A stretch of 64,000 bases of DNA. It comes from Talpa occidentalis (lineage: Eukaryota; Chordata; Mammalia; Eulipotyphla; Talpidae). The stretch covers positions 14,598,850-14,662,849 of the forward strand of contig NW_023600993.1 in assembly GCF_014898055.3 (NCBI RefSeq), written 5' to 3'. Of the stretch, positions 12,266 through 23,297 are shown one piece after another; the first letter of the stretch is position 1; every line of letters begins with the position of its first letter. The notes beneath the pieces are model-generated. The model was not told the DNA's origin and ran no database searches. It saw nothing but the letters and a program-made list of their open reading frames with translations. Position numbers and translations under genes: made by a program.

Positions 12266-13595
12266 TTCTATTTAGCATTGTTTATTGAACTGACATATAA
12301 CACTGTGCAAGTTTAAGGGGTACAGCATGGCTCTCTCTATATAATATATAAGCATGTGTATGTGCATATGCATATACATATATATGTCTGTGTATATATT
12401 ATATATATATAAATGATTACACAGTAAGTGAGTTAACACACCCATCCTCTCACATAGTTACAATTTTTTTTCTTTGGTGAGAAAGTTTAAGATCTACTCT
12501 CTCAACTTTCAATATGCAATACAGTATCGTTAACAGTCACCATTCTATGTATTACATCCCAGAACTTACTCATCTTATAACTATAACTCTGTGCCCTTTG
12601 ACAATTCTGCCCATTCCCCACTCCCTCCACCTCTAGCAACAAGCAATCTACTTTCCGTTTCTAGGAGCTGGTTTTTTTTATTCACATGTGAGATCATTTT
12701 ATGAGATCACATAGTATTTGTCTTTTTCTGTTTTACTTGTTTCACTTAGCATAATGCCTTCACATTTCATCCCTGTTGTTGCAAATGCAAGATTTTTCTT
12801 CTGCTAAGGTTGAACGTATTGTGTGCTATATCTATGTATATATTATTATTCATCTATTGATATATACACTGTTTCATATCTGGGCTGTTGGGAATAATAC
12901 TACAATGAACGTAGAAGTATGGTATCTTTTCAAAGCCTTGAAATTATTTCTCATGCTCATGTACTCAAAATACATATATATAGGGATTGCTGGTAAAAAT
13001 ACATGATATTTTTACTTTTGAGTTCCCTTCCATATGTGACTCTATCAATTTACTTTTTTCGTTTGGCATAATCCCATTTGCTTATTTCTACTGTTATTTC
13101 CTTTGTAGTTACAGTTGAGTCCCCTCCCCCCCAAAGACATCCCTGAAGCCAATACCATGAAGTATTTGCCTGTTTTATTCCAATGATTACTATAGATTTG
13201 CAGCATGTTTGGGAGTGATACATCTGTTTTTCTTTTTTGTCAGGATTTCTTTGACTATTGGGACTCTTTTGTGGTTCCATATAAATTTCAGTAATGCTTG
13301 CTCTATTTCTTTGAAGAGTATCATTGAAACTTTGAATAAGGATTGTGTTGAATATGTATATTGCTTTGGCTAAGTTGACCATTTGAGCAATGTTAATTCT
13401 TTCAATCTACAAACAAGGAATATTTTTTTCTTTTTTCTTTTGTCTTCTATTTCTTTTAGTAGTTGCTTAAAGTTTTCATTGTACAGGTCTTTCACCTCTT
13501 TTGTTAAATTAATTCCTAGTTATTCAATTCTTTTTTTATGTATTTGTATACTGGATTTTTATTCTCTTCTAGTTTGTTGTCTGCATATGAGAAAG
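12266..13595 (-). mobile_element. Old LINE-1: 3' UTR and ORF2 end, internally deleted
   Basis: The left edge, 'ttgtttattgaactgacata' then 'taacactgtgcaagtttaag', is the reverse complement of an L1M-type 3' end. It continues through the antisense 'acagttacaat', 'gatctactctctcaac', 'gtattacatcccagaac' and 'cacttagcataatgcc' blocks. At about 13040 it jumps to the antisense ORF2 end: the minus-strand frame at 13050-13382 keeps a degenerate ORF2-like segment ending in TSWYW, and 13383-13540 has antisense 'cattgtacaggtctttcacc' and 'ttaattcctagttatt'. Roughly 270 bp expected at the jump are missing. ORF2 (endonuclease and reverse transcriptase) is broken by stops and cannot be functional. Confidence 0.8.
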
Positions 13596-13885
13596 AAAAA
13601 CACTTGGTGATTTTACTCATACATGGAACATAAAGAAACAAAGCAAGGAACAGACAAAATTAAACCAAAACAAACCTTAGAAATCTAAATGCAGAATTGG
13701 GGGTACCAGAAGGGGAGGGGGCAGATGTAAAGGGGAGAGGAGGCTCCTGTGGCAGAGAATTATGGGTGTTTGGGGGTAGTTAGTTGAGGTTTGGTAACAT
13801 AGCTAAAGAGGTATGCACTTATACCCCTAAGTCATATACAGTTCTGTAAGCCAGCATTACCTCAATAAAAATAAAAAATACAATT
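13596..13885 (+). mobile_element. LINE-1 3' end inserted in opposite orientation
   Basis: 'gattttactcatacatggaa' then 'cataaagaaacaaag...', a G-rich 3' UTR ('accagaaggggagggggcag'), 'taagccagcattacctc' and a final AATAAAAATAAAAAATA tail give the order of a sense LINE-1 3' terminus. It sits inside minus-strand LINE-1 sequence with its own A-rich tail, so it is a separate, later 5'-truncated insertion. No clear target-site duplication was found. Confidence 0.75.
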
Positions 13886-15100
13886 AAACAAATTCAGATT
13901 CTCACCCACATGCACAAATGTTTACTTTTCACCACATTCTTGCCAACACTTGTTCTCTCTTGCGTAAGTGAGGACGATTCTGACAGGTGTGAGGTGATAT
14001 CTCCTTGTGGTTTTGATCTGCATTTTCTTGATGATTAGTGACACTCTGCATCTTTCATATACCCGTTGGTTATCTGCATGTCTTCTTTGGAAAAATATCT
14101 ATTCTTTAATATCTTACTGATTTTGATGTTATCATAAATGGGTTGGTTTCTTTTTTTCTCTTTTTGATTATTATTAGTAGACATAAATGCATCAGAGATA
14201 TTGACCTGTAGCATTATTTTCTGTGGTCTCTTTTTCTGACTTTTCATCAGAGTAGTCCTGCCATGTTCCCTCTACAATTTGGGGTAAGATTTTGAGAAGG
14301 GTTGGCATTAATTCATTTTTAAACATTAGGTAGAGTTAACCAGAGCAGCTATGTTGACCAAGACTTCTGTTAGGAGGCTTTTTGATTACTGATTAAATAT
14401 CATTATGGGTCTGTTTAGATTTTCTATTGCTTTTCATTTAGTCTTGGTATGTTGTACATTTCTAGGAATTCATTCATTTCTTCTAAGTTGTCCAATTTGT
14501 TGATACATTATCATTCATAATAATCTTTTATGATATTTGCTATTTCTGTGATATTATATGTAATATCTTCTCTTTCATTTATAGTTTCATTTATTTGTAA
14601 TCTCTTTTTCTATTAGTCTAGCTAAAGGTTTTTCAATATCATTCCTTCCATTTTTGCTCCTCTTACTAGATCATTTCAAGTACCTATATTCTAGTTCATG
14701 TATTCTTTCTTCTGCTTGATTGAGTCTGTGTTGAAACTCTCTATTAAATTTTCAGCTCAATCATTGTATTCAGTTCTAGGATTCTATTTGTTTCTGATAG
14801 TTCCTGTTCCTTATCTGATATCTCATTTTGTTCATACATTGTTTTCCCAATTTCATTTAGTTGTGAGGGGCTTTTTGTTCACTGAACTTTAAAAGAATTA
14901 TTCTGAGTTCTTTGTCAGAAGTAGAACACCTCCACTTCTTTAGTGTCAGCTACTAGAGTTTTTTAGTTTCCTTAGGTGCTGTCCTGTTTCCTTGATTCTT
15001 TGTGATATTTGATTCCTTGCATTTATCTATGCATTTGAAGAAGAAGTCTCTGTAGTTTTGCTTTGTCAAGGAAAGACTTTCACCAGTCTTCTCAGAACAG
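13886..15100 (-). mobile_element. Old LINE-1: 3' UTR piece, ORF2 and ORF1-side sequence
   Basis: It first repeats a 3' UTR block ('cattcttgccaacacttgtt', 'tctgacaggtgtgaggtgat', 'tgtcttctttggaaaaatat'), then passes through antisense ORF2 landmarks in 3' to 5' order ('tattgacctgtagcat', 'gagaagggttggcattaatt', 'tttctaggaattcattcatt', 'ctagctaaaggtttttcaat'), then an ORF1-side block ('gtattctttcttctgcttga', 'tgttttcccaatttcattta', 'tctgagttctttgtcag'). The 3' UTR block out of order relative to 13050-13540 means either two LINE-1 copies or a rearrangement. All frames are broken. Confidence 0.75.
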
Positions 15101-16145
15101 TTGGGTCAGATAGTAGTCTCAATGGACAGGCTGGGCTTGCTATTGTAATCTCTAGTTGTATAAAGTCACTGCCTGTACTACGAGGTCAGGAGGGTTGCTG
15201 TTGACTAGGTTCTGCACTTTAGTAGGACCTCTGGATGGGCTCCCCAATTGGGTAGGATCCTGACTTGCTCCACCATCTTGTGGGAGCCTCCAGCTGAGCT
15301 CTATAACCACCTCTCACATGGTAGGTTCTCAGTCTATGTACCCTGGCTAGACGGTGCCAGTGACTAGGTTCAGGTTCAGGTTCAGGTTCAGGTTAAATTG
15401 CAGGTAAGTTTCAGTATTAGATGGAGCCCCAGATTGTGTTCTGCAATCAGGCAGTGCCACAGGCTATATTCTGAAGTTGGGCAGGTTGCAAGTTGGGCTT
15501 TGTGATTCTATAGAAACTGGCCACACTCCACTGTTGGTCAAAGTCTCTCTCTGGTTGAGAGTCATACAGCTCTATCTCACAGTTGGGTAGGCTAGATACT
15601 GTGCTCCCTGGTTAGGCAGGTTTACTATACAGGCTCTCTTGTGATGGGAGCTGCAGGTTTATTGGGTAGCATCAATAGCTGGACTCTGAGAGAGACTGCA
15701 AGCTGTTTTGAGCAATTTGATAGGTCCACTGGCCAGAATCCATGGTTAGAAAGGAATTTAGCCTGTACTCTGTGATTCAGAGGTATCATAGCCTGGGACC
15801 AAGTGTTGCCCAGCATCACTGTGTGGGTTCCCTGATTTTTCAGGCCTAGACTTACTCTCAACAATTGGGTCAAGATGCTGGCTTGCCTTCCTGCCTGAGT
15901 GGGATTGTATGATGAGCACTGTAGCTACTCATGGTTCTTGGACCAGGCTTCCCGGATGGAGAGGACTGGAAGTTTCCCTCAGCAGTTGGGCAAAGTGGCA
16001 AATTTGGTTTGCTGCCTGGGTGGGGAATAGACCAAGTTTTACAACCAGTTTGGCTCCTTGAATGGGGGCCCAAATCAGGCAGATAGACCTCCCTAACCAG
16101 ATGGGGCCACTGGCTCAGTTCTACATTATGCACCTGCTTTGGATG
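15101..16145 (-). mobile_element. Old LINE-1 5' UTR region (antisense)
   Basis: A less AT-rich segment made of loose repeated phrases such as 'gttgggcaggtt', 'gggctttgtgatt', 'aggctagatactgtgctcc', following directly on 'gcagaacagttgggtcag'-like ORF1 upstream sequence. This matches the antisense 5' region of ancient L1M-type elements, which is itself composed of degenerate tandem units. Most old LINE-1 copies are 5' truncated, so retention of this end is uncommon. It contains an AGGTTC hexamer expansion at 15366-15394. Open frames of 80-90 codons here are artefacts of the low stop density. Confidence 0.65.
15366..15394. repeat. (AGGTTC)n hexamer tandem repeat
   Basis: AGGTTC repeated nearly five times in perfect register inside the LINE-1 5' region. 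A local slippage expansion. Confidence 0.95.
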
Positions 16146-17879
16146 GAGAAAAAAGTTTTAATTCATTAACATACATTTCCATTCATTTGGCATTTTTCTT
16201 GACTATCTACTATTTTGCTGCACTGTGAAGAATCAATAGAATACATGCACATTCAGTTTTCTGTCAGTAGCTCATAGGTTAGTGCTCAAGACAAATATAA
16301 AGTTATTTAATATTTGTATAGTATGCAGTGGGTTGTAACTCATGTGAGTGCTAAGGAGCAAGACAACAGGGAAACTGTGGCCACTGACACTGTCACCAAT
16401 GTTGGAGTCACAAGGTCTAAGTCTCTGTCCTGGAACAATCTACCAAGTCTGCCCTTTAACAAATAACTCAATGGGAATTGCACAAATATCCCTCGCCAGT
16501 CAGTGATTTTGCTGTTATCCTCAGCCTTTCTTTTCATAGCTGCTAAAAACAGCACTAGGCAGTTCTGTAAAACACCAGCAAGCTCTATCACAACAGCAGG
16601 TGGGCATTTCTCTTTTTCTATTCCTCCTTTACAACAGAAGATACCATCTTAAAATCACCCCTGAGACACAGGAAGCCAAATGCAAACAGACTTAGATCAG
16701 ATGGGCCTCCCACTTGTCCCCAATAAATCATCTGAAATTAAGAGCACTTCCATTTGGAGCCAAGCAACATGGGAATGCTAGAGGGCAAATGCCAGCCTAC
16801 ATGGGAGGATGTAAAAGCTGGCCCACAGGCAAGGTTGGGGCTCCACACTGCTCTGCATTAAGATGCCACTTTTATAATAAAGGAGAGTGAGCAATCTTTA
16901 TCCAGACTCCGTGTGGGTTGGATTGTGGCTTTAAATAAATAATTTCAAGCTCTGTGTTTCAGTCTCCCTTGTCTAGTTAGAGTTGCAAAGGGGGAAATAA
17001 AATGGCAAAGTTGTACCATTGGATTACCCCAAGGAATGATCTTAATATTTGACTTGCAAACTCTGATTAATACTGCATAGGTAATGCTTTTTATGGAAGG
17101 CAGGGGTAGTGATCCACACGTTGGGAGGGAAAAGTCAACGTCAATTACACATGAAAGGAATCTGAAGAGTTCCTCTTTGGGATCAAAGAGTCACAGTGGA
17201 AATTGTGGAATTTTTCCCTGGAGAAAAAGGAACCATGAACAGCATTGTTTCAAGAGGGTGATCAGGTGGGAGTATTTCCTTCACCAGATCGTGGAGTCTG
17301 CTTCACATTTTAGTTGTCACCAATTCTGTGGCTCATTTGCATATAAAGCATCTGGAATAAGCAAAACTAATTTGAATCTTCTTTTATAAAATGTTAGCTG
17401 GATTAAAGGATCAGGTAGCTGGTTCCCTTACAAGATTCACTGGAGGGAAGTCAGAGAGAGAATGAGATAAAATCATTAGGCCAGTCCCACACTGGCAACT
17501 GTTCCTGTGTAAATTCAGTCTCTAAAAAGGGTATATTGATCTGGCAGCTTCTTTCCCTCCCCCTCCACACTTCATAGTGTTCTACAGCGCAGGATTCTTT
17601 AACTGTACATACACCTGTGACACGCTTATCTTCCCCAAATTTCTCAGGTCCTCTGATCTTTGGCCTCACCACAGGGCTGTGTGGGCACCCCTAGGTGTCC
17701 TACTTTAAACACCTGGGTTGCATAATTTCTATCAGCACCTAATTTTTCAGTTGCTTCTTCCCCAACCTCCCAACCCCTGTCCTAATGGTGAGGGCATGTG
17801 GCAAAACAACAATGGCACCACTCGAGTGCCTAAAGGAGAAGTTGATTTTAAGATCACTTTTTAAAATTCATAACAAAAC
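16146..17879. other. Unassigned intergenic sequence
   Basis: No repeat recognised over 1.7 kb, so this is likely single-copy DNA. A 101-codon plus frame at 17084-17389 has no recognisable motif. Possible place for regulatory sequence, but nothing specific is seen. Confidence 0.45.
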
Positions 17880-18065
17880 TTATTTACAGCTGGCAAGTAT
17901 CATAAGCCCTCACAATTATTTTAAATGCCTTCATTTAATAGAAAAGGAAATTGAAACCCAAGGAGTCAGAGGCTATCAAAAGGTCATAGGACAAGTCAGT
18001 GGCTGAGCCAGGCTTAGCACTCAAGACTTATCATTGCTAGTCCATGGTTCTGTCCTCTATGCCAC
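17880..18065 (-). mobile_element. MIR SINE (ancient, antisense)
   Basis: 'aagccctcacaattatttta', 'gaaaaggaaattgaaaccc', 'aaggtcataggacaagtcag', 'tggctgagccaggcttagca' and 'gttctgtcctctatgccact' give the MIR reverse complement in order. Confidence 0.75.
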
Positions 18066-18212
18066 TGTATACAATTTTATTTAACAAGTAGGTATTGAGA
18101 TGCAGCAGTGAAAAAGGCTCTCAACCATACTCTGGAGAAATAAAAAGGATCAATATATAACGCTGTCCCCAGGGCTTGCAATTGAATAGAATGTGATAAA
18201 ATTACCAATACC
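18066..18212. mobile_element. Possible L2-like fragment
   Basis: 'ttatttaacaagtaggtatt' followed by 'gcagtgaaaaaggctctc' and 'ccagggcttgcaattgaat' resembles the L2-related 'tttattgagcaccta...acagtgaacaagac...ctcatggagcttac' phrase. Weak. Confidence 0.3.

Positions 18213-18240
<28 letters not shown>
18213..18240. repeat. A28 homopolymer
   Basis: A perfect run of 28 A. It is not attached to a recognisable retroposon, so its origin is unclear; it may be the tail of an element whose body I do not recognise. Confidence 0.97.
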
Positions 18241-18243
<3 letters not shown>

Positions 18244-18557
18244 AAGAAAGTAGCCTAACAAAGAGAGCTTAAAAATACCATTGAGGTTTAGAAGGACAAA
18301 ATGAACAAAGTTCGAGATTATAGAGAATTTGGAGAAATGAGGGTAAGCCATTCATAATATTGACTGAGTTTGGATATTGTCTTAACCCATGAGGCCAGGT
18401 CTTCCATGTTGTGAGTCAACCCATTGGCCCACGTCCGCGAGGGGAGAATGTTCCTTCTAGATAAGGCTGGCCTGCAAGTGCAACAAGGGATGAGGAGTAA
18501 TGGGGGGAGGATGTGATGTCTGTCCTTCCTTTTGTTGTGCTCCATGGAGCTTCATAC

Positions 18558-18815
18558 TTTTTTTTTTTTTTTTAATACAAGTACTAGGTACAGTCACAAG
18601 CACTGGAGGGTGAGAGAATTCACCAGAGCCAGAGCAGGGAACAGAGCAGGCAGAAGGACTGAAGTACACTGCTGAGGGGAGCAGCGGGTGCGACAGGAGA
18701 GGTCTGCTGCACCATGTGGGACCCTCGCCAGCAGCCGAGCATCAAACTGGCGAAGCAGAGGCTGCGGACAGCTTCGCAGCCCAGTGCTCAACCACTGTGC
18801 CACTGGGGAGGCCCA
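18558..18815 (-). mobile_element. T+ tRNA-derived SINE, subfamily A
   Basis: Full-length antisense copy, T-rich tail at left and head at right. The body is subfamily A ('ctggctctggtgaattctct' on the minus strand). The B box region is mutated (reads AGTTTGATG). Flanked by GGAGCTT at 18546-18552 and again at 18816-18822, a probable target-site duplication with further similarity downstream. Confidence 0.88.
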
Positions 18816-19215
18816 GGAGCTTAACACTCTTTTCTTCGGAACATTCAAGCACAGCAGGTTCTGAAATAACCTGGTTCCCTTCAATGGGTTTCATTATAAT
18901 GTTGAGGAAGGAAAAAAACAAGGTTCTGGGACAGGGCTGGTATCCATTGTGTGTCTCCCTATGTCTGCTGGGTTTTCTCAGCTACTCAGTTTTCCTCCCA
19001 CATCTCAAAGATTTGCACATTAGGTGAGGTGGAATCTGGATTGTTCCAGTCTAAGGAACTGTGTGAGCATGTGTCCTGTGGTGGAATGGTGCCTGCTCCT
19101 GCTCTCTGCCTGAGCTGCCAAGGTAGACATGGTCACCTGTGATTCTGAACTGGCATAAGAGGGTTGGAAAATGAATGAATGGAAACAAATTATTGTTTAA
19201 TATCAGAAGTATTTT

Positions 19216-19482
19216 GGGGCCTTCCTGGTGGCACAAGGGGTTCACTATGAAGCTATCAGTAGCCACTGCAGCACAAGTTTGATCCTTGGTCTGGGCGGTG
19301 ACCCACATGGCGCAGCAGACCTCTCCTGTCTCGCCCGCTGCTCCCCTCAGCAGTATATTTCAGTCAATCTGCCTGTCCAGCTCTCCACTGTGTCTCTGGT
19401 GAATCCTCTCACACCCCTCACCTCTGGCCTGTACCCCAGCTCTTGTATGCATAAATAACTAAAACAATTCTTTTTTTTTTTT
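19216..19482 (+). mobile_element. T+ tRNA-derived SINE, subfamily B
   Basis: Head 'ggggccttcctggtggcac', degenerate B box 'gtttgatcc', body with 'gtctctggtgaatcctctca' and 'cctctggcctgtaccccag', tail CTTGTATGCATAAATAA. Subfamily B is set apart by GTCTCTGG, AATCC, the CCTCTGGCCTG block and TATGCATAAA. Probable target-site duplication AGAAGTATTTT (19205-19215) versus AGAAGCATTTG after the tail at about 19486-19496. Confidence 0.88.
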
Positions 19483-19633
19483 TAAAGAAGCATTTGGAAG
19501 TCTTTACTTAGAAGTTTGTTGCTGCTTTGTGACCAGGAATATACTATTGGAACCTAACTCCTGTTTATACCAATTGGCTTCTGGTGAAATTGGTTTCCTT
19601 ATATGTCCTTTCACTTTAAGTCACAGTTTTCAA

Positions 19634-19909
19634 TATTAACTTTGTTTTTTTAAAAGATTTATTTATTTAATTACACATGTACTGGGTACAGTCAGAAGCA
19701 TGGGAGGGTGAGAGAATTCACTGGAGCCAGAGCGGGGAGCAGAACAGGCAGAAGGACCGAAGTACACTGCTGGGGGGAGCAGCGGGCGGCAGGAGAGGTC
19801 TGTGCGCCATGTGGGACTCTCGCCAGTGGCCGGGGATTGAACCGGTGCTGCAGAGGCTGCGGGCAGCTTCACAGCCCAGCGCTCAACCGCTGCTCCACTG
19901 GGGAGACCC
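19634..19909 (-). mobile_element. T+ tRNA-derived SINE, subfamily A, with perfect 16-bp TSD
   Basis: Full-length antisense copy; on the minus strand the head has a clear B box (GGTTCAATCC). It is flanked by a perfect 16-bp direct repeat AAGTCACAGTTTTCAA at 19618-19633 and 19910-19925, the hallmark of LINE-1-mediated insertion. The intact duplication and low divergence from other A copies point to a comparatively young insertion. It forms an inverted pair with the B copy 150 bp to its left. Confidence 0.93.
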
Positions 19910-19979
19910 AAGTCACAGTTTTCAAGAACCAAGTCACAATGTTGAGTGAGGACTTTCGGTAAAGTCTTGAGGAAAAACT

Positions 19980-20155
19980 CTTCCATTTGGTTTACTGAGC
20001 ATTGTTATTATGAATGGGTGCTGGGCTTGTTAAATGATTTTTTTCTGCCTCTATTGAGATGATCTGATCTGATGATCTGGTTTTTTGTTTTTTTAGTTTG
20101 TTAATATGGTGAATCGCATTGATTGATTTTTGAATGTTAAGCCAACTGTGAATAG
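19980..20155 (-). mobile_element. LINE-1 ORF2 fragment
   Basis: 'tttttctgcctctattgaga' followed by 'tgatctg...tctggtttttt', 'tttgttaatatggtgaatcg' and 'cattgattgatttttgaatg' is the classic antisense reverse-transcriptase-region block of LINE-1. Isolated and internally expanded (GATCTGATCTGATGATCTG). Confidence 0.75.
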
Positions 20156-20225
20156 GTTCTTCACAGTCCTTTTGCAAGTTGTTTTCCTTCCTCTCACCTT
20201 GTCTCCTGCCTTCTTTTCTTTCTAA

Positions 20226-20270
20226 TTTCCTTTCCCTTCCTTCCTTCCTTCCTTCCTTCCTTCCTCTTCC
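20226..20270. repeat. (TTCC)n microsatellite
   Basis: At least eight TTCC units in a C/T-rich surround (20205-20275). Confidence 0.95.
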
Positions 20271-20275
20271 TACTG

Positions 20276-22284
20276 TTCTTTCATACTATTTCTCATGTCC
20301 TTTGTTTTCATCTTTCTCTTGCTTAATAAAGGAAGTTTACTCAAGACCTTGTTATCTTATACATTGTGGGGATATTTTACTTGATACACTGTTTTATGTG
20401 AGGTCTGTTTCATTACCTTCCAAGTTACAGTTCAAGTTCGAGGACTGTGCATTTTTCCTTCTCCCATTTCTGTAGCCCTACAGTGTGTTTCCTCCCCAGT
20501 TGAGGACGACTTAGACTCTACTTTCTCTCCTGAATTGTTATTACCTATCTGTTACTATTCAAAAATGCATCCTTTTTTTAGGAGGATTATTGCCAAGTTT
20601 TGACACTTGTCCTCATGTCAGCATGGAAGCCTTAGAAATGGTGAAGCCAGCAGCTTTTGACATAAGGATATAGGGATGGTGTCTTTTTAAAGTCTCCATA
20701 ATTTCTAATCACCTTTTTAGTGCATTTCCCTTCAGATTAAGGTGAGCATAAGTTTGGAAGGAAACTATTAGGGAGAATTTTTCAATAATTAAAAAAAACC
20801 TCATCATTTATTTCCTCTAGTAATATTTATGAAATTACATGGTCAACACTTGCAAGGAAAGAGGAAAGTTGGAAGATAAATCAGACAAGATCGTTCAACC
20901 ATCTTCTCTTCCTTGGCTGCTATTTTTTGGTGTTAAAGACCATGAAGTCGGCCCCCTTTCTTGCCTGGTGATTTGGTTATCTTCTGCTTGTTAGTTTTAA
21001 AACACATTCTGAATGATTCCATTATCTGTTTGCAGAGGTAAATTCTATGATTTGGTTTTACTCTGACTTCTTTACACATCATAGACCTTTATTCTAGTTG
21101 AAGGTTGAAAGCAGAAACACATGCATTTTTTGCAGTTCTTATCCTTAAATAGTTTAAAGTAATATATGCATATTTCATATTTACAAGGTCGTAAAATGAA
21201 AAGTTAGGTTCTTCTCTTCTATCCTCAGAAGTAAAGATTTTTTGTTTCTGTTTACTTGCTGACTTCCTAAATAACATTAAATAATAGGATTTTGCTCCAC
21301 TTCTTGATTTGTTAAATTTAGATAATATCTATTGATTCTCCATTTCAAATAAACCACTGAAATGGAAATGCTCCTAATATCAAAATCTATTGGCATCTCA
21401 TCTTAGTTAGCATGCTTAGAAAAAGATTCTGAGAAAGATATCCCTGTGCAGGAAATGTATCGGGACATGCTTGCAGAAGTGACATCTATAAGAATGAATG
21501 TGACACAAACAGATTGGGGCAGACGGAGAGGCTGAGCTGTGCACCAGAACTTCAGCTCTGAAGCTGCATAGCCCTTTAGGGTGGTTGTGAATTGCATGAA
21601 GTATCCTCACATAGACCTAGCATTGCCAATGGGCTGCCTGTCTGAAGAGGGGACTTAACTTTGACTGAAGCGGCTCCATTTGGCAGATGACAATTTTTGG
21701 AATGGGGATCAGTAGGCAGCTCTCCTAGATGTGGGAGAATGAGTGCCTTGATCCAAAAGAGAGATTTGGGTAGCTACAGCACGGTGTCCAATCTACTTTT
21801 TAAAACACCAAGCAGACCTATGTAGAACATGCATTTCTTGTTTATATTTGATTTCCTAAAAGCCTGTAATTGATAGAGCTCTTCTTGGTGACAAAAAAAA
21901 CTTCCACATTCACTCTACCATAATTGCACACAGTCTAGTCTTCAGTGAGGAAAGCACATTCTAATATTTAAAAACTACTCTTTGGAAATTTTATGGGTAA
22001 TACACAATGATGTAAAAGATATAGATACAAAATAAATTATCAAGATAAAAAATGACTCTTTACAAAATAGAAACTCTGGTATTACTACTAATATCTAGCT
22101 TTAGTGTCATGTGTTTCTGAGCCCATTTTCATAAGAAAGGGCTAGCAGGGGTTCCATGGAATTATTCCTGAATGAGTCTCATCAATAAACTTTTCATCCA
22201 AATGGAAGGGACATTCATTTTACTCTCTCATATATAGTTCACTTTTTAAAATTTTAAACACATTGGTTTATTTTAGTATAATTT
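20276..22284. other. Unassigned intergenic sequence
   Basis: About 2 kb AT-rich, no confident element or exon. Two overlapping 64-codon minus-strand frames at 21403-21610 share DNA in different registers and are chance. Confidence 0.5.
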
Positions 22285-22385
22285 AGACATCACAAAATCT
22301 TTGCAAGGTGTGTCAGGAAGGCAATTACTCCTACATTAGGGATGAAGAAAATGAGAAATCTGGAGTTAAATAGTTGAAATTTAGA
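22285..22385 (-). mobile_element. MIR SINE fragment (antisense)
   Basis: 'caaaatctttgcaaggtgtg', 'caattactcctacattaggg' and 'gaagaaaatgagaaatctgg' follow the antisense MIR 'aaccctgtgaggt...ccattttacagatgaggaaact' region. Confidence 0.5.
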
Positions 22386-22759
22386 AATAATTAATTTGAT
22401 ATTTTTTTTAATTTAAAATTTTAAGTCAGCACCAGTGACAGCAGTTAAAAGTAACTGTCTTGCTTGAAGCCTCCTCGATGCCTCTAGTCTCTCTATGACT
22501 CGGGGCAGCTTGATATCTTACCCCCATTCACTGAGGACCTATGACTGGTGATTCCTGCTACCCACTTCTCTTCTCCATGAATTATTAGGATTTTGAGCAC
22601 CATTAATTCAAAAAACTCAAATGTCCTTTTGGTCAAAAGGGTTAAGAGTTGTGAAGCTCGATTTCCATGTCTTTAGCAGATGTAATTAGCAATGATTAAG
22701 GCATTTCAAATCACACTGCTACTATATAATTTTTTCTATTTCCAGATTGGTCAAACAAC
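22386..22759. other. Unassigned intergenic sequence
   Basis: No recognisable feature. Confidence 0.45.
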
Positions 22760-22885
22760 TAATTCCAAGAAATCCTTTTGTTAGATTGTTCTATTTGCCT
22801 AGAATGTGCTATCTCCTGACCTAATCTGCTTCTTCTCAGCTTTTAAAAATCATCTTTTCCCCTGCTTAAGTTCTCTCACAGTGAA
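22760..22885 (+). mobile_element. L2 LINE 3' fragment
   Basis: 'ctatttgcctagaatgtgct' and 'tcttctcagcttttaaaaat' then 'catcttttcccctgct' parallel the L2 3' 'ctctgcctggaatgc ... ctcagctcaaatgtcacctc' block. Diverged. Confidence 0.4.
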
Positions 22886-23000
22886 TCTTAAAGAGCTAAA
22901 GATAAATTGGAAGGAACTATACACAAATTATCTAGCTGTCTATCCCTAGCTTTATCTTCAAAAGATGTCTAGATTAGACTATTTGCATTTGTTGTCTTTT

Positions 23001-23283
23001 TTTCTCAACCCCCCCAACTGTTGTTTTTTTAAAAATATTTTATTTGTTTTTGCACATAGCAGAACTGGGGTGTAGGCCAGAGGTACAGGGGGGTGAGAGG
23101 ATTCACCAGAGACAGAGTGGGGAGAACAGGCTGATTTACTGAAATACACTATTGAGGGGAGCAATGGGCAAGACAGGAGAGGTCTGCTGCACCATATGTG
23201 TGTTAGCTCCCTGGCTGGGGATCAAACTTAAACTGCAGCGATGATAGCACTGAGACTCAACCCTTAGGCCACATGGAGGCCCC
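23001..23283 (-). mobile_element. T+ tRNA-derived SINE, subfamily B
   Basis: Antisense copy; on the minus strand it runs from 'ggggcctccatgtggcctaa' to a tail ending ATGTGCAAAAACAAATAAAAT. It is among the most diverged copies. Flanked by ATTTGTTGTCTTTT (22987-23000) and ATTTATTGTCTTTT (23284-23297), a 14-bp target-site duplication with one mismatch. Confidence 0.87.
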
Positions 23284-23297
23284 ATTTATTGTCTTTT

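Noticed and set aside
12266..13885. Single LINE-1 with a 5' inversion (twin priming)
   Set aside because: Both the minus-strand and plus-strand parts contain their own 3' ends, so they are two insertions, not one inverted element.
15366..15394. Interstitial telomeric repeat
   Set aside because: The unit is AGGTTC, not TTAGGG.
15101..16145. Novel gene-like region of low stop density
   Set aside because: It follows antisense LINE-1 ORF1-side sequence and has the repeated phrases of an old LINE-1 5' region.
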